A stretch of 64,000 nucleotides of DNA from Desulfuromonadaceae bacterium (GCA_028681335.1 JAQUIT010000001.1:124001-188000); one strand, 5' to 3'. Counted from the stretch's first letter, positions 53,261-63,211 are shown. The notes: generated by a model from the sequence alone, not told the origin. Program-made: numbers and translations.

Positions 53261-56077
53261 TTACCCGATCTTGACCGTTTTATAGAGAAAATTCTTGAAC
53301 CGGAACAGCTGCCGCTGCTCCTCATCCTTCTCCAGTCCTTCCGCAAAAGCCTTGAGGTGCCGGGCCACCGCAGGCATCGTCTTGCCGGCGCTGCTCCGTG
53401 TCCTCTCTATCACCAACCGTACTGTTTCGCGTGAAATATCATTACGCGAGAACGGCTCATATACATCTGACCAGAAATCGCCGCCAGCTGCTATTGCTTC
53501 GATAATTTCATCTGCCAGTCGTTGATCCAGATCATGCGTAACCGATGACGCCGATCGTGACTCCAGACGCCCGGTTCCGGCGATGGCTTCGCTGATTGCT
53601 TCACCGGTAATGACACTCGTGCGCCTGAAAAAAAGCGCCCGGAGTAGAATGCTGCGCAGTTCGCGGATGTTGCCCTTATAGCTGTGGCGCATGAGAATCT
53701 GTTTTGCCTCTTCGGCCAGAGAGGGGGGTGATTCTTCCGCATCATTGGCGGAGCGGTAGGTGCGATAGAGTTTGCCGAGAAAATGGACCGAAAGGTCCGG
53801 GATGTCCTCGCGTCGCTCATTAAGTGAAGGGAGGCGAATAGAAAGCTCAGAGAGCCGGTGGTAAAGATCTTCACGAAAGCGGCCAGCGGTGATCTCATCA
53901 GCAAGATTCTTGTTGGTTGCAGCAACCAGGAGAACCCTGCTGTAACGTTCGGTGTTCTCGCCAAGCCGCATGAAACCGCCATTATCCAGAAAACGGAGCA
54001 GCTGTACCTGTGTTTTCGGGTCGGCGTCACCGATTTCGTCGAGAAAGACGATGCCGCCGATGGTCTCTTCGAGTATTCCGCGCCGGTCGGAATAGGCGCC
54101 GGTAAAAGCGCCTTTCTTATGGCCAAAGAGTTCCGAGTAGGTCAGGTCTCCGGAGTAAGCGGCAATATTGGTTTTCTTGACCGGCAGTTCGCCGCTGGGA
54201 TTGATGTCGCGTCGATACAGTTCATTAAGCTTGTTGTAGAGGTTATTGAAGAAAAATTCCTTGCCGGAACCTGTCTGTCCGGTGACCAGAATTGAGGGGA
54301 GTCCGATGGTTGCCTCCTGCAGGATGTTGCGGGACCAGAAGAGGATGCGGTTGAACAGCGGCGGTGAGACGGTGTTGATGAAATCCACCATCTCCCGCGA
54401 TTTCCGGCTGTTGCCGATAATATTACCCAATCGGTATGAGGAGATATGAGGATCTTTGTAGGCAACATCAGTTGTAAGGCGGTTTACCTCACCCTGTAGC
54501 CGCTCGATGCGCTGAAGGTCAGAGATGTGACGCGCCGTCAGGGAACCGATAATCTGCAGTATCCGCCGGTGCTCTTCGCGGAAATAGTCGTACTGCAGAG
54601 AGTTGAGGCAGACAACAGCGATTACTTCGTCATCACATATGATTGGTACCGCAATTTCACTCTTCAGCAGGTCGCTCATTGACCGGTGAAAGCCGTCACG
54701 CTGCTGTTCAGCCTCAACCCGGGAGGTGATCCTGGGCTGTTTGGTGAAGGCGACATAGCCTGTCAGGCTGCGTTCTTCCCGCGGCAGTTCACTGCCGCCA
54801 ACCTGAAGCGGCGGAATATACTTTTTCAGCCATTCCTTGTTTTTTGCGCCGATGATGGCGCCGTTTTCATCCTCAACCACCAGCCATTTTGCGCCCTCCC
54901 TCTCGGTCACAACGGCGATGCTGCCGGTGTCAGCGCCGATCAGTTCGGTTGCCTTGGAAAGCACTCTGGTCAGAAACGGCTGCAGCGTCTCAGTCCGTTC
55001 ATTGAGAAGGTCGCTGATTTCCGAGAGCACGCGGATTTCAAGATGCTCGCCACCTACCTCGCTGATGACTTTTTCAACCATTTCGGCATGGGTCTGCAGC
55101 AGTCCCATCTCGAAATCACTGAACTGGTAGAGGTCGTGGGAATAATAATTGAGCAGGCAGATTATCCGCCGTGTTTCAGGGTCGAAGCGGGGGACGACGT
55201 ACAGCGAACGGAGTTCAAGAGATTCGGTCAACGCGCGCTTCTGCAGGTTATGTTGTGTCAGGTCCGGTATGAAAAGCGGCTTGAGGAGACGCTCATCGGT
55301 GATCAGTCCCTGATCGTTAATGTAGTTGGAAATCAGCGACATCCCCTTGCGGAGATCCAGCGCGCCAAGCCGGTCATATTCTTTCTTGAGATTTTCATCC
55401 GCAGAGTAGCTTGCAAGATTTTCCAGTGCGCCTGCCGCACCCTCCTGGTGTGTCGGAGCCAACACTGCAGCCAGAGAAACCTTTTCAATGAGTCTGACTG
55501 CCGATCTGACCATCATGCCGGCGGCTTCACGCGCCTTGAATTTTTCAAGGCGCCGGGCGAGGCGGACCTGCTGGTGATAAATCCTCGCCTGGTCAAGGTG
55601 GTCGGCAACAATGGCAATCAGCTCTGCAAGCTGTATTTTTGTCCTGCTGCTCACCGTTTCACCCGGATTGATCTGGTCGATGCAAAGCGCTCCGATGGAC
55701 TTGCCCTGGCTGACGATCGGCATGACATGGCTGGAGCGGAAGCTGAAGCGTGCGGCAAAGGCGTAATCGGTGGAGCTCTTGAGCTGGTCGGATTGTTTGT
55801 AGATAATTGGAATCTGATTGGCAAAGACACGGGAAACAACCGCTTCTTCTGAGACGATCGGGAAGGTCGTTTCGACGAGCTCCCTTGAGAGCGGTCCGGT
55901 GGCGTGGACGCAGGTAAGAGTTCCCCTGGTCAGATCCTCCAGATAGATACGGACCTGTTCGCCTGCGGACAGCTGCTTGGTGTTTTCAGCCAGCGCATAC
56001 AGCAGCTCTCCCAGGTTCTCCTTGCCGTAGGCAGCGACGGCATTGCGATAGTTATTGAAGGTCAATGTGGTCGGCAC
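53261..56077 (-). CDS. Sigma-54-dependent activator with N-terminal GAF domains, atypical C-terminus
   Basis: 938 residues. Two GAF-like sensory regions (~20-180 and ~335-510) with a helical segment between ('RLIEKVSLAAVLA'). The AAA+ domain (~555-820) has Walker A 'VTGQTGSGKEFF', the sigma-54 contact loop 'KKGAFTGA', Walker B 'IVFLDEIGD' and arginine-finger region 'FREDLYHRLSELS'. The insertion between the usual 'IGNS' start and Walker A ('VSPPLFNRILFWSRNILQ') is longer than normal. I do not find the usual Fis-type helix-turn-helix at the C-terminus; the last ~95 residues look helical and different. It may bind DNA in another way or act from solution. Nearby target candidates are flgM and the 612-residue protein gene. 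Confidence 0.85.
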   Translation of the reverse strand: MPTTLTFNNYRNAVAAYGKENLGELLYALAENTKQLSAGEQVRIYLEDLTRGTLTCVHATGPLSRELVETTFPIVSEEAVVSRVFANQIPIIYKQSDQLKSSTDYAFAARFSFRSSHVMPIVSQGKSIGALCIDQINPGETVSSRTKIQLAELIAIVADHLDQARIYHQQVRLARRLEKFKAREAAGMMVRSAVRLIEKVSLAAVLAPTHQEGAAGALENLASYSADENLKKEYDRLGALDLRKGMSLISNYINDQGLITDERLLKPLFIPDLTQHNLQKRALTESLELRSLYVVPRFDPETRRIICLLNYYSHDLYQFSDFEMGLLQTHAEMVEKVISEVGGEHLEIRVLSEISDLLNERTETLQPFLTRVLSKATELIGADTGSIAVVTEREGAKWLVVEDENGAIIGAKNKEWLKKYIPPLQVGGSELPREERSLTGYVAFTKQPRITSRVEAEQQRDGFHRSMSDLLKSEIAVPIICDDEVIAVVCLNSLQYDYFREEHRRILQIIGSLTARHISDLQRIERLQGEVNRLTTDVAYKDPHISSYRLGNIIGNSRKSREMVDFINTVSPPLFNRILFWSRNILQEATIGLPSILVTGQTGSGKEFFFNNLYNKLNELYRRDINPSGELPVKKTNIAAYSGDLTYSELFGHKKGAFTGAYSDRRGILEETIGGIVFLDEIGDADPKTQVQLLRFLDNGGFMRLGENTERYSRVLLVAATNKNLADEITAGRFREDLYHRLSELSIRLPSLNERREDIPDLSVHFLGKLYRTYRSANDAEESPPSLAEEAKQILMRHSYKGNIRELRSILLRALFFRRTSVITGEAISEAIAGTGRLESRSASSVTHDLDQRLADEIIEAIAAGGDFWSDVYEPFSRNDISRETVRLVIERTRSSAGKTMPAVARHLKAFAEGLEKDEEQRQLFRFKNFLYKTVKIG

Positions 56078-56241
56078 GGGAACTCCTGTAGTACCAATGA
56101 GTAGTCCTTGTCACAGCAACGTTTCAGAAAGGCAGAGGTGTGGCAGTGCGTTATTGAATGGACTCTCTTGAGTATGAAATCAACACAGCAGGAATGTAGC
56201 GTGGGGGGGAGGGGTAGGTCAAGGAGGAAATAATGCCGCTG

Positions 56242-56514
56242 TTACCCCTTCAGAACGTTTAATATCTTGTTGGCGACATCTTTGCCGCTGATGTTGTAGG
56301 AGCCTTCTGCCAGCTGCTGCCGGATGGCGTCAACTCTTTCACGGCGGGCTTCATCATCGGCCAGCTGAAGAGCGGTAGGCGAAAGGGTCACTTCGGCTGG
56401 CGGTGTTTCGACGGGTGCTGGTGAGCCGGGCGCGGCTGCAGCCTGAGCGGTCGGCGTGGCCGCCTCTCCATTCAGCAATGCCATATAATTTGAAACGCGA
56501 TCATCTATTTTCAT
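56242..56514 (-). CDS. flgM: Anti-sigma-28 factor FlgM
   Basis: 90 residues from ATG 56514, preceded by ACGGAG; a longer frame has no ribosome site. The N-terminal half is Ala/Pro-rich and probably disordered; the C-terminal half 'EVTLSPTALQLADDEARR', 'RVDAIRQQLAEGSYNISG' and 'DVANKILN' matches the sigma-28-binding region of FlgM. FlgM holds the flagellar sigma factor inactive until it is exported through the completed hook. No other flagellar gene is in the window, so it is a detached regulator. Assignment rests on a short motif, hence moderate confidence. Confidence 0.75.
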   Translation of the reverse strand: MKIDDRVSNYMALLNGEAATPTAQAAAAPGSPAPVETPPAEVTLSPTALQLADDEARRERVDAIRQQLAEGSYNISGKDVANKILNVLKG

Positions 56515-56648
56515 AACTGACTCCGTTAACGCGATGCTCTCTTTTTGATGCAAGGACACCTGCAGGCTTATGGTGTCTATCGGCTTAATTCTGGTGAAAC
56601 TTTAGGTGAAAACGTCGTAAGGCTGATAGTGCTGACAGACGGTGAAAG

Positions 56649-58487
56649 TCAGCTGAGCCCTTTCCTGATCTGATACAGTTCTTCGATATTCAGGCTGTTT
56701 TTCTCATAATACTCACGCTCCAGTTCTTCGACATAGAAGCGGTCGAGTCCGGAGTTTTCAAGGAAATCCTCCCTGAGGCTGACGTTTTTTTCCGCAATAA
56801 TCTGCGGTAAAAGCGCATGCAGGTACATGGCTTCTTTCTTGATGGTAAAGATTGTCTCGTCAAAGAGGTGGTTCGGGATGTCGGATCGGATCAGCTTTTT
56901 TGTTTTCAGCTCCTCGACAACCTCGCGCCGCAACGCTTCCTGGTCGGATTTTGTTGTAAATTTGGAGTAGAAATTGCGGATGCGATCACGCACATGTTCC
57001 AGGAGAACAATTGAAATCCTCTCCTCATGATCTATCTCCACAAGCTGTTGGTACAGCTTTTCAATTGTTGATTCAAGTGCCTCAATTGATACCAGTCCTT
57101 CCATGAGGGTTCTGACCTTGCGGCGGCCGAAATTGCCGAGATAGGCATTGGCAAACAGTTCGCGGATAAACAACTCATGAAAGCAGTCTTTGTGCAAGTT
57201 GTCAAAGGCGGCCTTGTGTTCGAGCAGGCCGCGCAACATATCCTCATTGACACGGACGTTTTCCATGAAAGCGAGCTGGTTGATCAGGTTTGAAACCGTG
57301 TCGAAACGATCAAGATACGTAATGACATATGAAAAACCATCCAGCAGTGATGCGTCGGCGCCGTCGCGGATTTTTTCATCGCACTCCTTGCTGGCATCCA
57401 GCATCAGCTGGTCATAGGAGTGGTCGCGGCTTTCCATGGCCATTTTCTTGGCCTGGATCAGCTTGAGCATGTCATCCCGGTCAATCTTGCTCTCAATTGC
57501 GATCTCCCGGAAAAAGATCCCTTCCAAAATTTCACGGGTGGCGGCGACATAATCGCGTTCCCTGTCGTTTTTGAGATTGCGTCCTTTATTCAGCATCTCA
57601 TCAAGAGTGTAAAAGAGGGCCCCCGGGATTTTGTTGCGCACCGATAACGTTTTCAGACGTGTCAGTCGGGCATTGTCGAGGTTGCTTATCTCCCCCTTGG
57701 CATTACATGCAAGCAGGATGTTGCGGTATTCGTCGACAATCCGCTTGTTGGCCGGGCTGCGGTACATGGCATCGATTCTGATGCGTTCCTGCTGATACCG
57801 GTCGATTTTATGGGCCGTTGCAACTGCTACCAGGCGGCTGAAATCCTCATCGGAAATTTTCTTGTTTCTGAAATAGAAGCTGCGAAACAGGTCGCGGTAT
57901 TCGCGATGACGGCGGTTGATCAACTTGACCACAAACAGTTGGGAGGATTCGTCGTTTAATAGCGGGTACAGTTCGGAAATAATGACATCGTCACGCTCGT
58001 CACCGACCGCCTCCGAGCGTTTTAAACATTTGCCGAGCTGCTTTACCAGCTCTTCCTGCTGGTTTTTTAATTTGCGCGACAGCAGATTGGAGTGGACAAA
58101 GTAGAAATAGTTGCAGACCGCATTCCCTTCGAAAAAAATATTATCGTAGGTTGCGCTGCCAGAGGTGCGATCACTGAAGCGGACGGTGCCGTCTTCATCT
58201 GAGCGCGCCCCGTACATGACCAGGCGGTTGATGATTTCCGGCTTGGCAAGATCGGAAGCCGGCTGGTCCACGCCGAACATGTATTCGCAGAAATTTCCGC
58301 CGTTGCCATGGTAGCTGATTCCCTCGGGAGACAGGATCATCTCGTTGCCGGGAGAGAATATGCGCAGCTGATCCTCTTCCTGGACGATGTTAAAGAAATA
58401 GCGCTGGTAGGCATCATTGCCGGCTACCATGACAAAGTACTCTGTCTGCTCTCCCATCATGCCGTGCAGCCGAATGTCTTTGTGCAT
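56649..58487 (-). CDS. Uncharacterised 612-residue conserved protein
   Basis: I do not recognise a characterised family. The protein is soluble, without signal or membrane segment. Residues ~1-130 look like a beta-rich domain ('HGMMGEQTEYFVMVAGND', 'FSPGNEMILSPEGISYHG'); the rest is almost entirely helical and highly charged ('NRRHREYRDLFRSFYFR', 'EEELKT', 'REYYEKNSLNIEELYQIR'). It resembles conserved hypothetical proteins limited to Geobacter-like bacteria (I recall a TIGR04442-type family, unverified). It lies between flgM and a PhnP-like hydrolase, in the same direction as the sigma-54 activator. The start ATG has a GGAG six bases upstream. Confidence 0.7.
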   Translation of the reverse strand: MHKDIRLHGMMGEQTEYFVMVAGNDAYQRYFFNIVQEEDQLRIFSPGNEMILSPEGISYHGNGGNFCEYMFGVDQPASDLAKPEIINRLVMYGARSDEDGTVRFSDRTSGSATYDNIFFEGNAVCNYFYFVHSNLLSRKLKNQQEELVKQLGKCLKRSEAVGDERDDVIISELYPLLNDESSQLFVVKLINRRHREYRDLFRSFYFRNKKISDEDFSRLVAVATAHKIDRYQQERIRIDAMYRSPANKRIVDEYRNILLACNAKGEISNLDNARLTRLKTLSVRNKIPGALFYTLDEMLNKGRNLKNDRERDYVAATREILEGIFFREIAIESKIDRDDMLKLIQAKKMAMESRDHSYDQLMLDASKECDEKIRDGADASLLDGFSYVITYLDRFDTVSNLINQLAFMENVRVNEDMLRGLLEHKAAFDNLHKDCFHELFIRELFANAYLGNFGRRKVRTLMEGLVSIEALESTIEKLYQQLVEIDHEERISIVLLEHVRDRIRNFYSKFTTKSDQEALRREVVEELKTKKLIRSDIPNHLFDETIFTIKKEAMYLHALLPQIIAEKNVSLREDFLENSGLDRFYVEELEREYYEKNSLNIEELYQIRKGLS

Positions 58488-58518
58488 CGCTTTCTCCTCG
58501 TACGATTCTCATCCGGTG

Positions 58519-59277
58519 TTACTGCAGATCGAACTCCATGCCGTCATATGCCAGCTCAACTCCGCTCGGCAGTTTCTTGCCGTCAGAGTACCCGATTTCA
58601 TGGGTGAGATGGGTAAGTATTGTCCGTGAAGCACCTATCTGTCTGGCTGCGGCAATTGCCCCCGGAATGTTGAAGTGAAATGGATGCTCTGTCCAGCGCA
58701 GGCCATCAATTATCAGCAGTTCCACTCCCTGAAGCAGCTTCAGTGATTGTTCCGGAATGGCGTTGCAGTCGGTCAGGTAGGCAATGTTTCCGATTCGATA
58801 CCCGAGCGAAGTGGTTTTGCCGTGCAGCAGCGGGATGGGCGTTATAACCTGATCGAACAGCTCAAAGGGGTTCCTGATTTCGTTGGCCGCCAGGAGGGGG
58901 ATGTAGCCGGAATGTTGATGCTCATCAAAGATGTAACTGAATCCGGTTCGCAATGTGTCAAGGGTCGCCTGTGACGCAAAGCAGGGGATAATCTCCTTGT
59001 GGATAAAATGAAACCCGCGCAGATCATCGATGCCGTTGACATGGTCGGCATGAGCGTGCGTGAAAAGCACGGCATCGATGCGGCGGATATGATGGCGGAG
59101 CGCCTGCTGCCTCAAATCGGTGGAGGTGTCGATCAGTACGTTTCGGCCATTATAGCAGATCAACAGTGATGCGCGGGTACGCTTGTCCCGGGGATCATCC
59201 GACGTGCATATCGGGCAGTTGCAGCCGACCATCGGCACCCCGGTGGAGGTCCCGCAACCTAAAATAGTGATCTTCAT
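58519..59277 (-). CDS. PhnP-like metallo-beta-lactamase-fold phosphodiesterase
   Basis: 252 residues. Metal-binding motif 'HAHADHVNGIDDLRGF' (HxHxDH) and later His/Asp residues ('YLTDCNAI', 'ILTHLTHE') define the metallo-beta-lactamase fold; the N-terminal 'GCGTSTGVPMVGCNCPIC' with clustered cysteines is characteristic of PhnP-type enzymes that hydrolyse cyclic phosphodiesters such as ribose 1,2-cyclic phosphate. No phosphonate (phn) operon surrounds it, so the physiological substrate is open. It starts 74 bases after the Nramp gene and is 31 bases upstream of the 612-residue protein gene. Confidence 0.87.
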   Translation of the reverse strand: MKITILGCGTSTGVPMVGCNCPICTSDDPRDKRTRASLLICYNGRNVLIDTSTDLRQQALRHHIRRIDAVLFTHAHADHVNGIDDLRGFHFIHKEIIPCFASQATLDTLRTGFSYIFDEHQHSGYIPLLAANEIRNPFELFDQVITPIPLLHGKTTSLGYRIGNIAYLTDCNAIPEQSLKLLQGVELLIIDGLRWTEHPFHFNIPGAIAAARQIGASRTILTHLTHEIGYSDGKKLPSGVELAYDGMEFDLQ

Positions 59278-59351
59278 GGCGGTCCACTTTCTTTTAATTT
59301 GCGCGAAAATAACAGAATCGTCTCACGCAGGCAAGGCGGTTCTCGAGCGTA

Positions 59352-60605
59352 TTAACGTGCCATGTCAACAAGCAGGGCAATGTTCAGCCCTATGACAATC
59401 AGACCTACAATCCAGAGGACAATGGTGCCGTAGGGTCTGTTGGCATATTCTCCCATGACTTTTTTTGAAGAGGTCAAAAGGATTAACGGGATAATGGTCA
59501 GCGGCAGCTGCATGGAGAGCGCTATCTGGCTCCAGAGGATTCCCGTGAACGGGTCGGGCAGCAGCATGATTGTTGCGAGGGCTCCCAGCAGCGTAATGCC
59601 AAGGCCGATACGGGAATGCGGGTCGTTGATGTCAAACGGTTCAATAAAGATGCCGGCAAAAACGCTGCCACCCGCCATAGCGGCGGTGACAGACGATGCG
59701 AGCCCGGCAAAGAGAAGTCCCAGGGCAAAGACCACGGCCGAGGCTTTGCCGAAGATCGGTTCGAGCGTAACGGTAACCTGTGCCAGCTCGTTTACGGCGA
59801 TCCCGTTTTTATAGAATACGGCAGCCGCCACGATGATCATGGCGCTGTTGATAGCCCAACCGGCTCCCATCCCGGTCAACGTGTCCAGAAACTCATATTT
59901 GAGCTGTTTTTCTATGACGTCGGCCCCCTGAGCATTCCACTGGCGGCTCTGGATGACCTCGGAATGGAGGAAGATGTTGTGCGGCATGACCACGGCGCCA
60001 AGGACACCCATGATAACGGTCAGCGCCCCGAGCGGAAAGGTTGGCGTTACCCAGCCGACCGCCGTCTGGGCCCACGCAACGTCGGCCAGCCATATTTCGA
60101 AGATGAATGCCATTCCGATCAGCGAGACAAACCCCATGATCCATTTTTCCAGGCGCTGATAATTTTTTGAAAAGAGCATCCAGGCGGAGAAGGCTGCCGA
60201 CAAAACGGCTCCGGCGGCCAGTGGCAGGCCGGTCAGCATGTTAAGGCCTATTGCCGCTCCCAGCAGTTCTGCCAGGGCGGTGGCCACACAGGCGATCATG
60301 GCGCTTCCGAGCATAAGGACCCGCAGCCACGGCTTGAAATATTTGGATGCCGCCTCCGACAGGCAGAGCCCGGTAACGATGCCGAGGTGGGCGGCATTAT
60401 GCTGGACGACAATCAGAATAATAGTCGAGAGGGACACGACCCAGAGGAGCTGGTAGCCGAATTGTGAGCCGGCCGCGACGTTGGTGACCCAGTTGCCCGG
60501 GTCGATAAAGCCGACTGTGACAAAAAAACCGGGTCCGATATAGCGGAACAGCTCCATAGAGGCCAGGTGTGATGCCCGTTTGCCAATGTGTGAGAGCCAG
60601 TTCAT
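59352..60605 (-). CDS. mntH: Nramp-family divalent metal transporter
   Basis: 417 residues with about 11 helices. The two unwound-helix metal-site motifs are present: 'FIDPGNWVTNVAAG' in helix 1 and 'VVMPHNIFLHSEVI' in helix 6 (Asp, Asn and Met ligands). These select Mn2+/Fe2+ over Ca/Mg, so it is a proton-coupled Mn/Fe importer; the mntH symbol follows the bacterial family name. It is convergent with nothing nearby and its promoter is probably in the short gap before the carbonic-anhydrase-like gene. Confidence 0.9.
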   Translation of the reverse strand: MNWLSHIGKRASHLASMELFRYIGPGFFVTVGFIDPGNWVTNVAAGSQFGYQLLWVVSLSTIILIVVQHNAAHLGIVTGLCLSEAASKYFKPWLRVLMLGSAMIACVATALAELLGAAIGLNMLTGLPLAAGAVLSAAFSAWMLFSKNYQRLEKWIMGFVSLIGMAFIFEIWLADVAWAQTAVGWVTPTFPLGALTVIMGVLGAVVMPHNIFLHSEVIQSRQWNAQGADVIEKQLKYEFLDTLTGMGAGWAINSAMIIVAAAVFYKNGIAVNELAQVTVTLEPIFGKASAVVFALGLLFAGLASSVTAAMAGGSVFAGIFIEPFDINDPHSRIGLGITLLGALATIMLLPDPFTGILWSQIALSMQLPLTIIPLILLTSSKKVMGEYANRPYGTIVLWIVGLIVIGLNIALLVDMAR

Positions 60606-60626
60606 GGTTTGAATTTAGCCTTTTGA

Positions 60627-61187
60627 TTATGGCAAGTTGGCATCGAGAGTCTGCTCCTGAATATCATTGATATACTGTAGTGAGTATTTCACATAGTTGC
60701 CGGGCGATTTTTTCAGCCATGCAACTTCATCGCTGGTCAGGTCGCGCTTGTATTTGGCCGGTGCACCGACCCAGAGGGTGCGTGGCGGGATGACCGTTCC
60801 TTCGGTGACCAGAGCCCGGGCCCCAATCAGTGCGCCTTCTCCGATGACGGCATGATCCATCACCATCGCTTGCATGCCGATGAAACAGCCGTTCTGTAAG
60901 GTGCAGCCATGCAGGGTTACGCTGTGGCCAATGGTGACATCGTCGCCGATTATCAGTGGTGCACCCGGGTCGTCGGAGTGTTTCTTGTGGGTGACGTGCA
61001 GCATTGACAGGTCCTGCACGTTGCTGCGGGCGCCAATGCGGATATGGTTGACGTCGCCGCGAACAACGCAGTTATACCAGACACTGGACTCTGCGCCGAT
61101 CTCCACATCGCCGATGATCACGGCAGTTTCGGCAATAAAAGCGGTTTGATCGATGGTCGGGTGGATGCCCTGAAAAGCTTTGATCAT
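60627..61187 (-). CDS. Gamma carbonic anhydrase-family protein (hexapeptide repeat)
   Basis: 186 residues built of left-handed hexapeptide repeats ('VIIGDVEIGAESSVWYNCVV', 'DHAVIGEGALIGARALV'). Candidate zinc histidines are in 'LSMLHVTHKKH' and 'TIGHSVTLHGC', as in YrdA/PaaY-type trimers. Members range from active gamma carbonic anhydrases to proteins of unknown function; activity cannot be judged here. It ends 21 bases before the Nramp gene and is divergent from dapF. Confidence 0.9.
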   Translation of the reverse strand: MIKAFQGIHPTIDQTAFIAETAVIIGDVEIGAESSVWYNCVVRGDVNHIRIGARSNVQDLSMLHVTHKKHSDDPGAPLIIGDDVTIGHSVTLHGCTLQNGCFIGMQAMVMDHAVIGEGALIGARALVTEGTVIPPRTLWVGAPAKYKRDLTSDEVAWLKKSPGNYVKYSLQYINDIQEQTLDANLP

Positions 61188-61359
61188 GATAATAATCTCC
61201 AGAATTTAATGGTTACTGCGTGTCGAAGTATAACCGCTCGCCAATGTCTTGGCAATCACGCTGTTTACACTGGGAAATGCAGATTAAACTGCTTGTTGCG
61301 CCGCTCTGTTTTTGCTATGTTACAAAGACTATTTATTACACGCAAGGGGACACGCTACG

Positions 61360-62202
61360 ATGAAATTCACCAAGATGCAGGGCGCGGGAAATGACTATGT
61401 CTACGTGAACTGTTTCGAAGAAACGGTAAACAATCCGCAACAGACAGCAATACAGGTTTCCAACCGCAATTTCGGCATCGGTTCTGACGGGTTGATTCTG
61501 ATCATGCCGTCCGAAGTGGCAGATGTGCGGATGCGAATGTTCAACTCAGACGGTTCCGAGTCAGAGATGTGCGGCAACGGCATCCGCTGTGTTGCCAAGT
61601 ACGCCTACGACCATGGCATTGTTGCCAAGAGCGAGATAACGGCTGAAACCGGTGCCGGTATCCTGACTCTTAAGCTTGTTCCGGGAGCCGATGGGAAGAT
61701 CGCAAAGGTGCGGGTCAATATGGGACCGCCACGCCTGACACGTGCTGAGATCCCGATGACAGGTGATCCGGGGGCAAAAGTGATTGCCGAAGAGTTGACC
61801 GTTCTGGACCGTACCTTCAAGATTACCTGCGCTTCAATGGGTAACCCGCACTGCGTTATCTTTGTCGATGACGTGGCCAATTTCCCTGTCACAACCTATG
61901 GACCGCTGATAGAAAACAACGAGATGTTTCCGCGCCGCACCAACGTGGAGTTCATCCAGATCATTTCCCGCACTGAAATTCGTCAGCGCACCTGGGAGAG
62001 GGGCGCCGGTGAAACTCTGGCCTGCGGAACCGGTTCCAGCGCTGTGACGGCAGCCTGTGTGCTGAATGGCCTGACGGAGAAAAAAATCCTTAATCACCTG
62101 TCCGGCGGCGATCTTGAGATGGAATGGTCCGAGGACGGTAATATCTACATGACAGGACCGGCGGTAGAGGTGTTCAGCGGAGAAATCGTAAATCAATATT
62201 GA
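61360..62202 (+). CDS. dapF: Diaminopimelate epimerase
   Basis: 280 residues from ATG 61360 (AAGGGGA upstream); a longer frame from 61312 is less likely. Catalytic cysteines Cys71 in '[10 protein letters not shown]' and Cys222 in 'ACGTGSSA' are both present, and the start '[16 protein letters not shown]' is typical. It interconverts LL- and meso-diaminopimelate for lysine and peptidoglycan synthesis in the cytoplasm. It is followed after 66 AT-rich bases by type II secretion genes, probably a separate unit. Confidence 0.95.
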   Translation: MKFTKMQGAGNDYVYVNCFEETVNNPQQTAIQVSNRNFGIGSDGLILIMPSEVADVRMRMFNSDGSESEMCGNGIRCVAKYAYDHGIVAKSEITAETGAGILTLKLVPGADGKIAKVRVNMGPPRLTRAEIPMTGDPGAKVIAEELTVLDRTFKITCASMGNPHCVIFVDDVANFPVTTYGPLIENNEMFPRRTNVEFIQIISRTEIRQRTWERGAGETLACGTGSSAVTAACVLNGLTEKKILNHLSGGDLEMEWSEDGNIYMTGPAVEVFSGEIVNQY

Positions 62203-62203
62203 T

Positions 62204-62258
62204 TTTTGAATGTTACATTCTGAATTAAATTCAAAAGCCATAATCCAACATTCAAAAT
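62204..62258. repeat. AT-rich inverted repeat between dapF and gspC
   Basis: TTTTGAATGTT (62204-62214) and AACATTCAAAA (62248-62258) are exact reverse complements 33 bases apart, in a region much richer in A/T than its surroundings. It may act as a weak terminator for dapF or be a remnant of a small repeat element. Confidence 0.5.
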
Positions 62259-62268
62259 TGTAGGTAAT

Positions 62269-63144
62269 ATGCCACGTGCCGTTACTATCATAAATGCCTT
62301 TCTTGGGGTTGTTATCATCGCCCTGCTGGCCGGGATCACTACCGAGCACCTGTCGGCACTTCTCGGGAAAACGATGCTTAAAAACGGAGGCAGTGCAATT
62401 GTTCCGGTCGCCGCAGCTGCGCGTACGGAAAACCTCTCTTTTTACGCTCCGATCCTTACTGCCGGCCTCTTCGGCAAAGCGACCCAGGGACAGCTTACGC
62501 CGATCACGACTACTGGCACGATGGCGCAGGCGGCACCGGCCACCGCACCGTCTGAACTGCTGCTGCTGGGCACTGTTGTCGGGTCGTTCCGTGAAACATT
62601 TGCGCTGGTTCGGCACGTGAAAAAACAGGAAGAGCGTGTGTTCCGTCTGGGGGATATGGTATTTGACGCCGGGCGCCTGGCTGAGGTCCGCAAGGAAAGT
62701 GCCTTCATCGTTATTAATAACAGGAAGGTCGAACTGTTGACCCCGATGACTCCCCCCATGGCATCACCGCCCGGTCAGGCCTCTGCCCCGGCACCTGCGT
62801 CCATGGCGGTGGCCAGCACCGGGGCGGGCAGCTACCTGATTGACCAGCGCGCTCTTAATGCCGCACTTGATAATCCTGCCCAGGCGATGAGTGACGCCCG
62901 TCTGCTCCCCAGCCAGAAGGATGGTAAGGTCGAAGGTTTCCGGGCGTCGGAGGTCAAGCCGAACGGAGTTTTCGGTCTTATCGGCATCAAAAACGGCGAT
63001 GTGTTGCTGCGGCTTAACGACTTTCCGATGGACTCACCGGATAAGGCGCTGCAGTCGTTCATCTCCCTCAAAGGGCAGAGCCGCTTGAAGCTGGATATTA
63101 TACGCGACGGCCAGCCACAGACGTTCAATTACGATATACGGTAA
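62269..63144 (+). CDS. gspC: Type II secretion protein C (inner-membrane, PDZ domain)
   Basis: 291 residues. One N-terminal membrane helix ('AFLGVVIIALLAGITTEHL'), a proline-rich periplasmic linker, the HR domain that contacts the secretin ('LLLLGTVVGSFRETFALV', 'EERVFRLGDMVFDAG'), a second linker, and a C-terminal PDZ domain ('FRASEVKPNGVFGLIGIKNGD', 'INRDG'-like 'IIRDGQPQTF'). GspC couples the inner-membrane platform to the GspD secretin, which is encoded next. Confidence 0.9.
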   Translation: MPRAVTIINAFLGVVIIALLAGITTEHLSALLGKTMLKNGGSAIVPVAAAARTENLSFYAPILTAGLFGKATQGQLTPITTTGTMAQAAPATAPSELLLLGTVVGSFRETFALVRHVKKQEERVFRLGDMVFDAGRLAEVRKESAFIVINNRKVELLTPMTPPMASPPGQASAPAPASMAVASTGAGSYLIDQRALNAALDNPAQAMSDARLLPSQKDGKVEGFRASEVKPNGVFGLIGIKNGDVLLRLNDFPMDSPDKALQSFISLKGQSRLKLDIIRDGQPQTFNYDIR

Positions 63145-63211
63145 CATCTGCACCCATGGTTTTTCGGTCCCGGCTTGTATTGCTGAGGTAAGCAGTAACC
63201 AGGAGGTTAGC

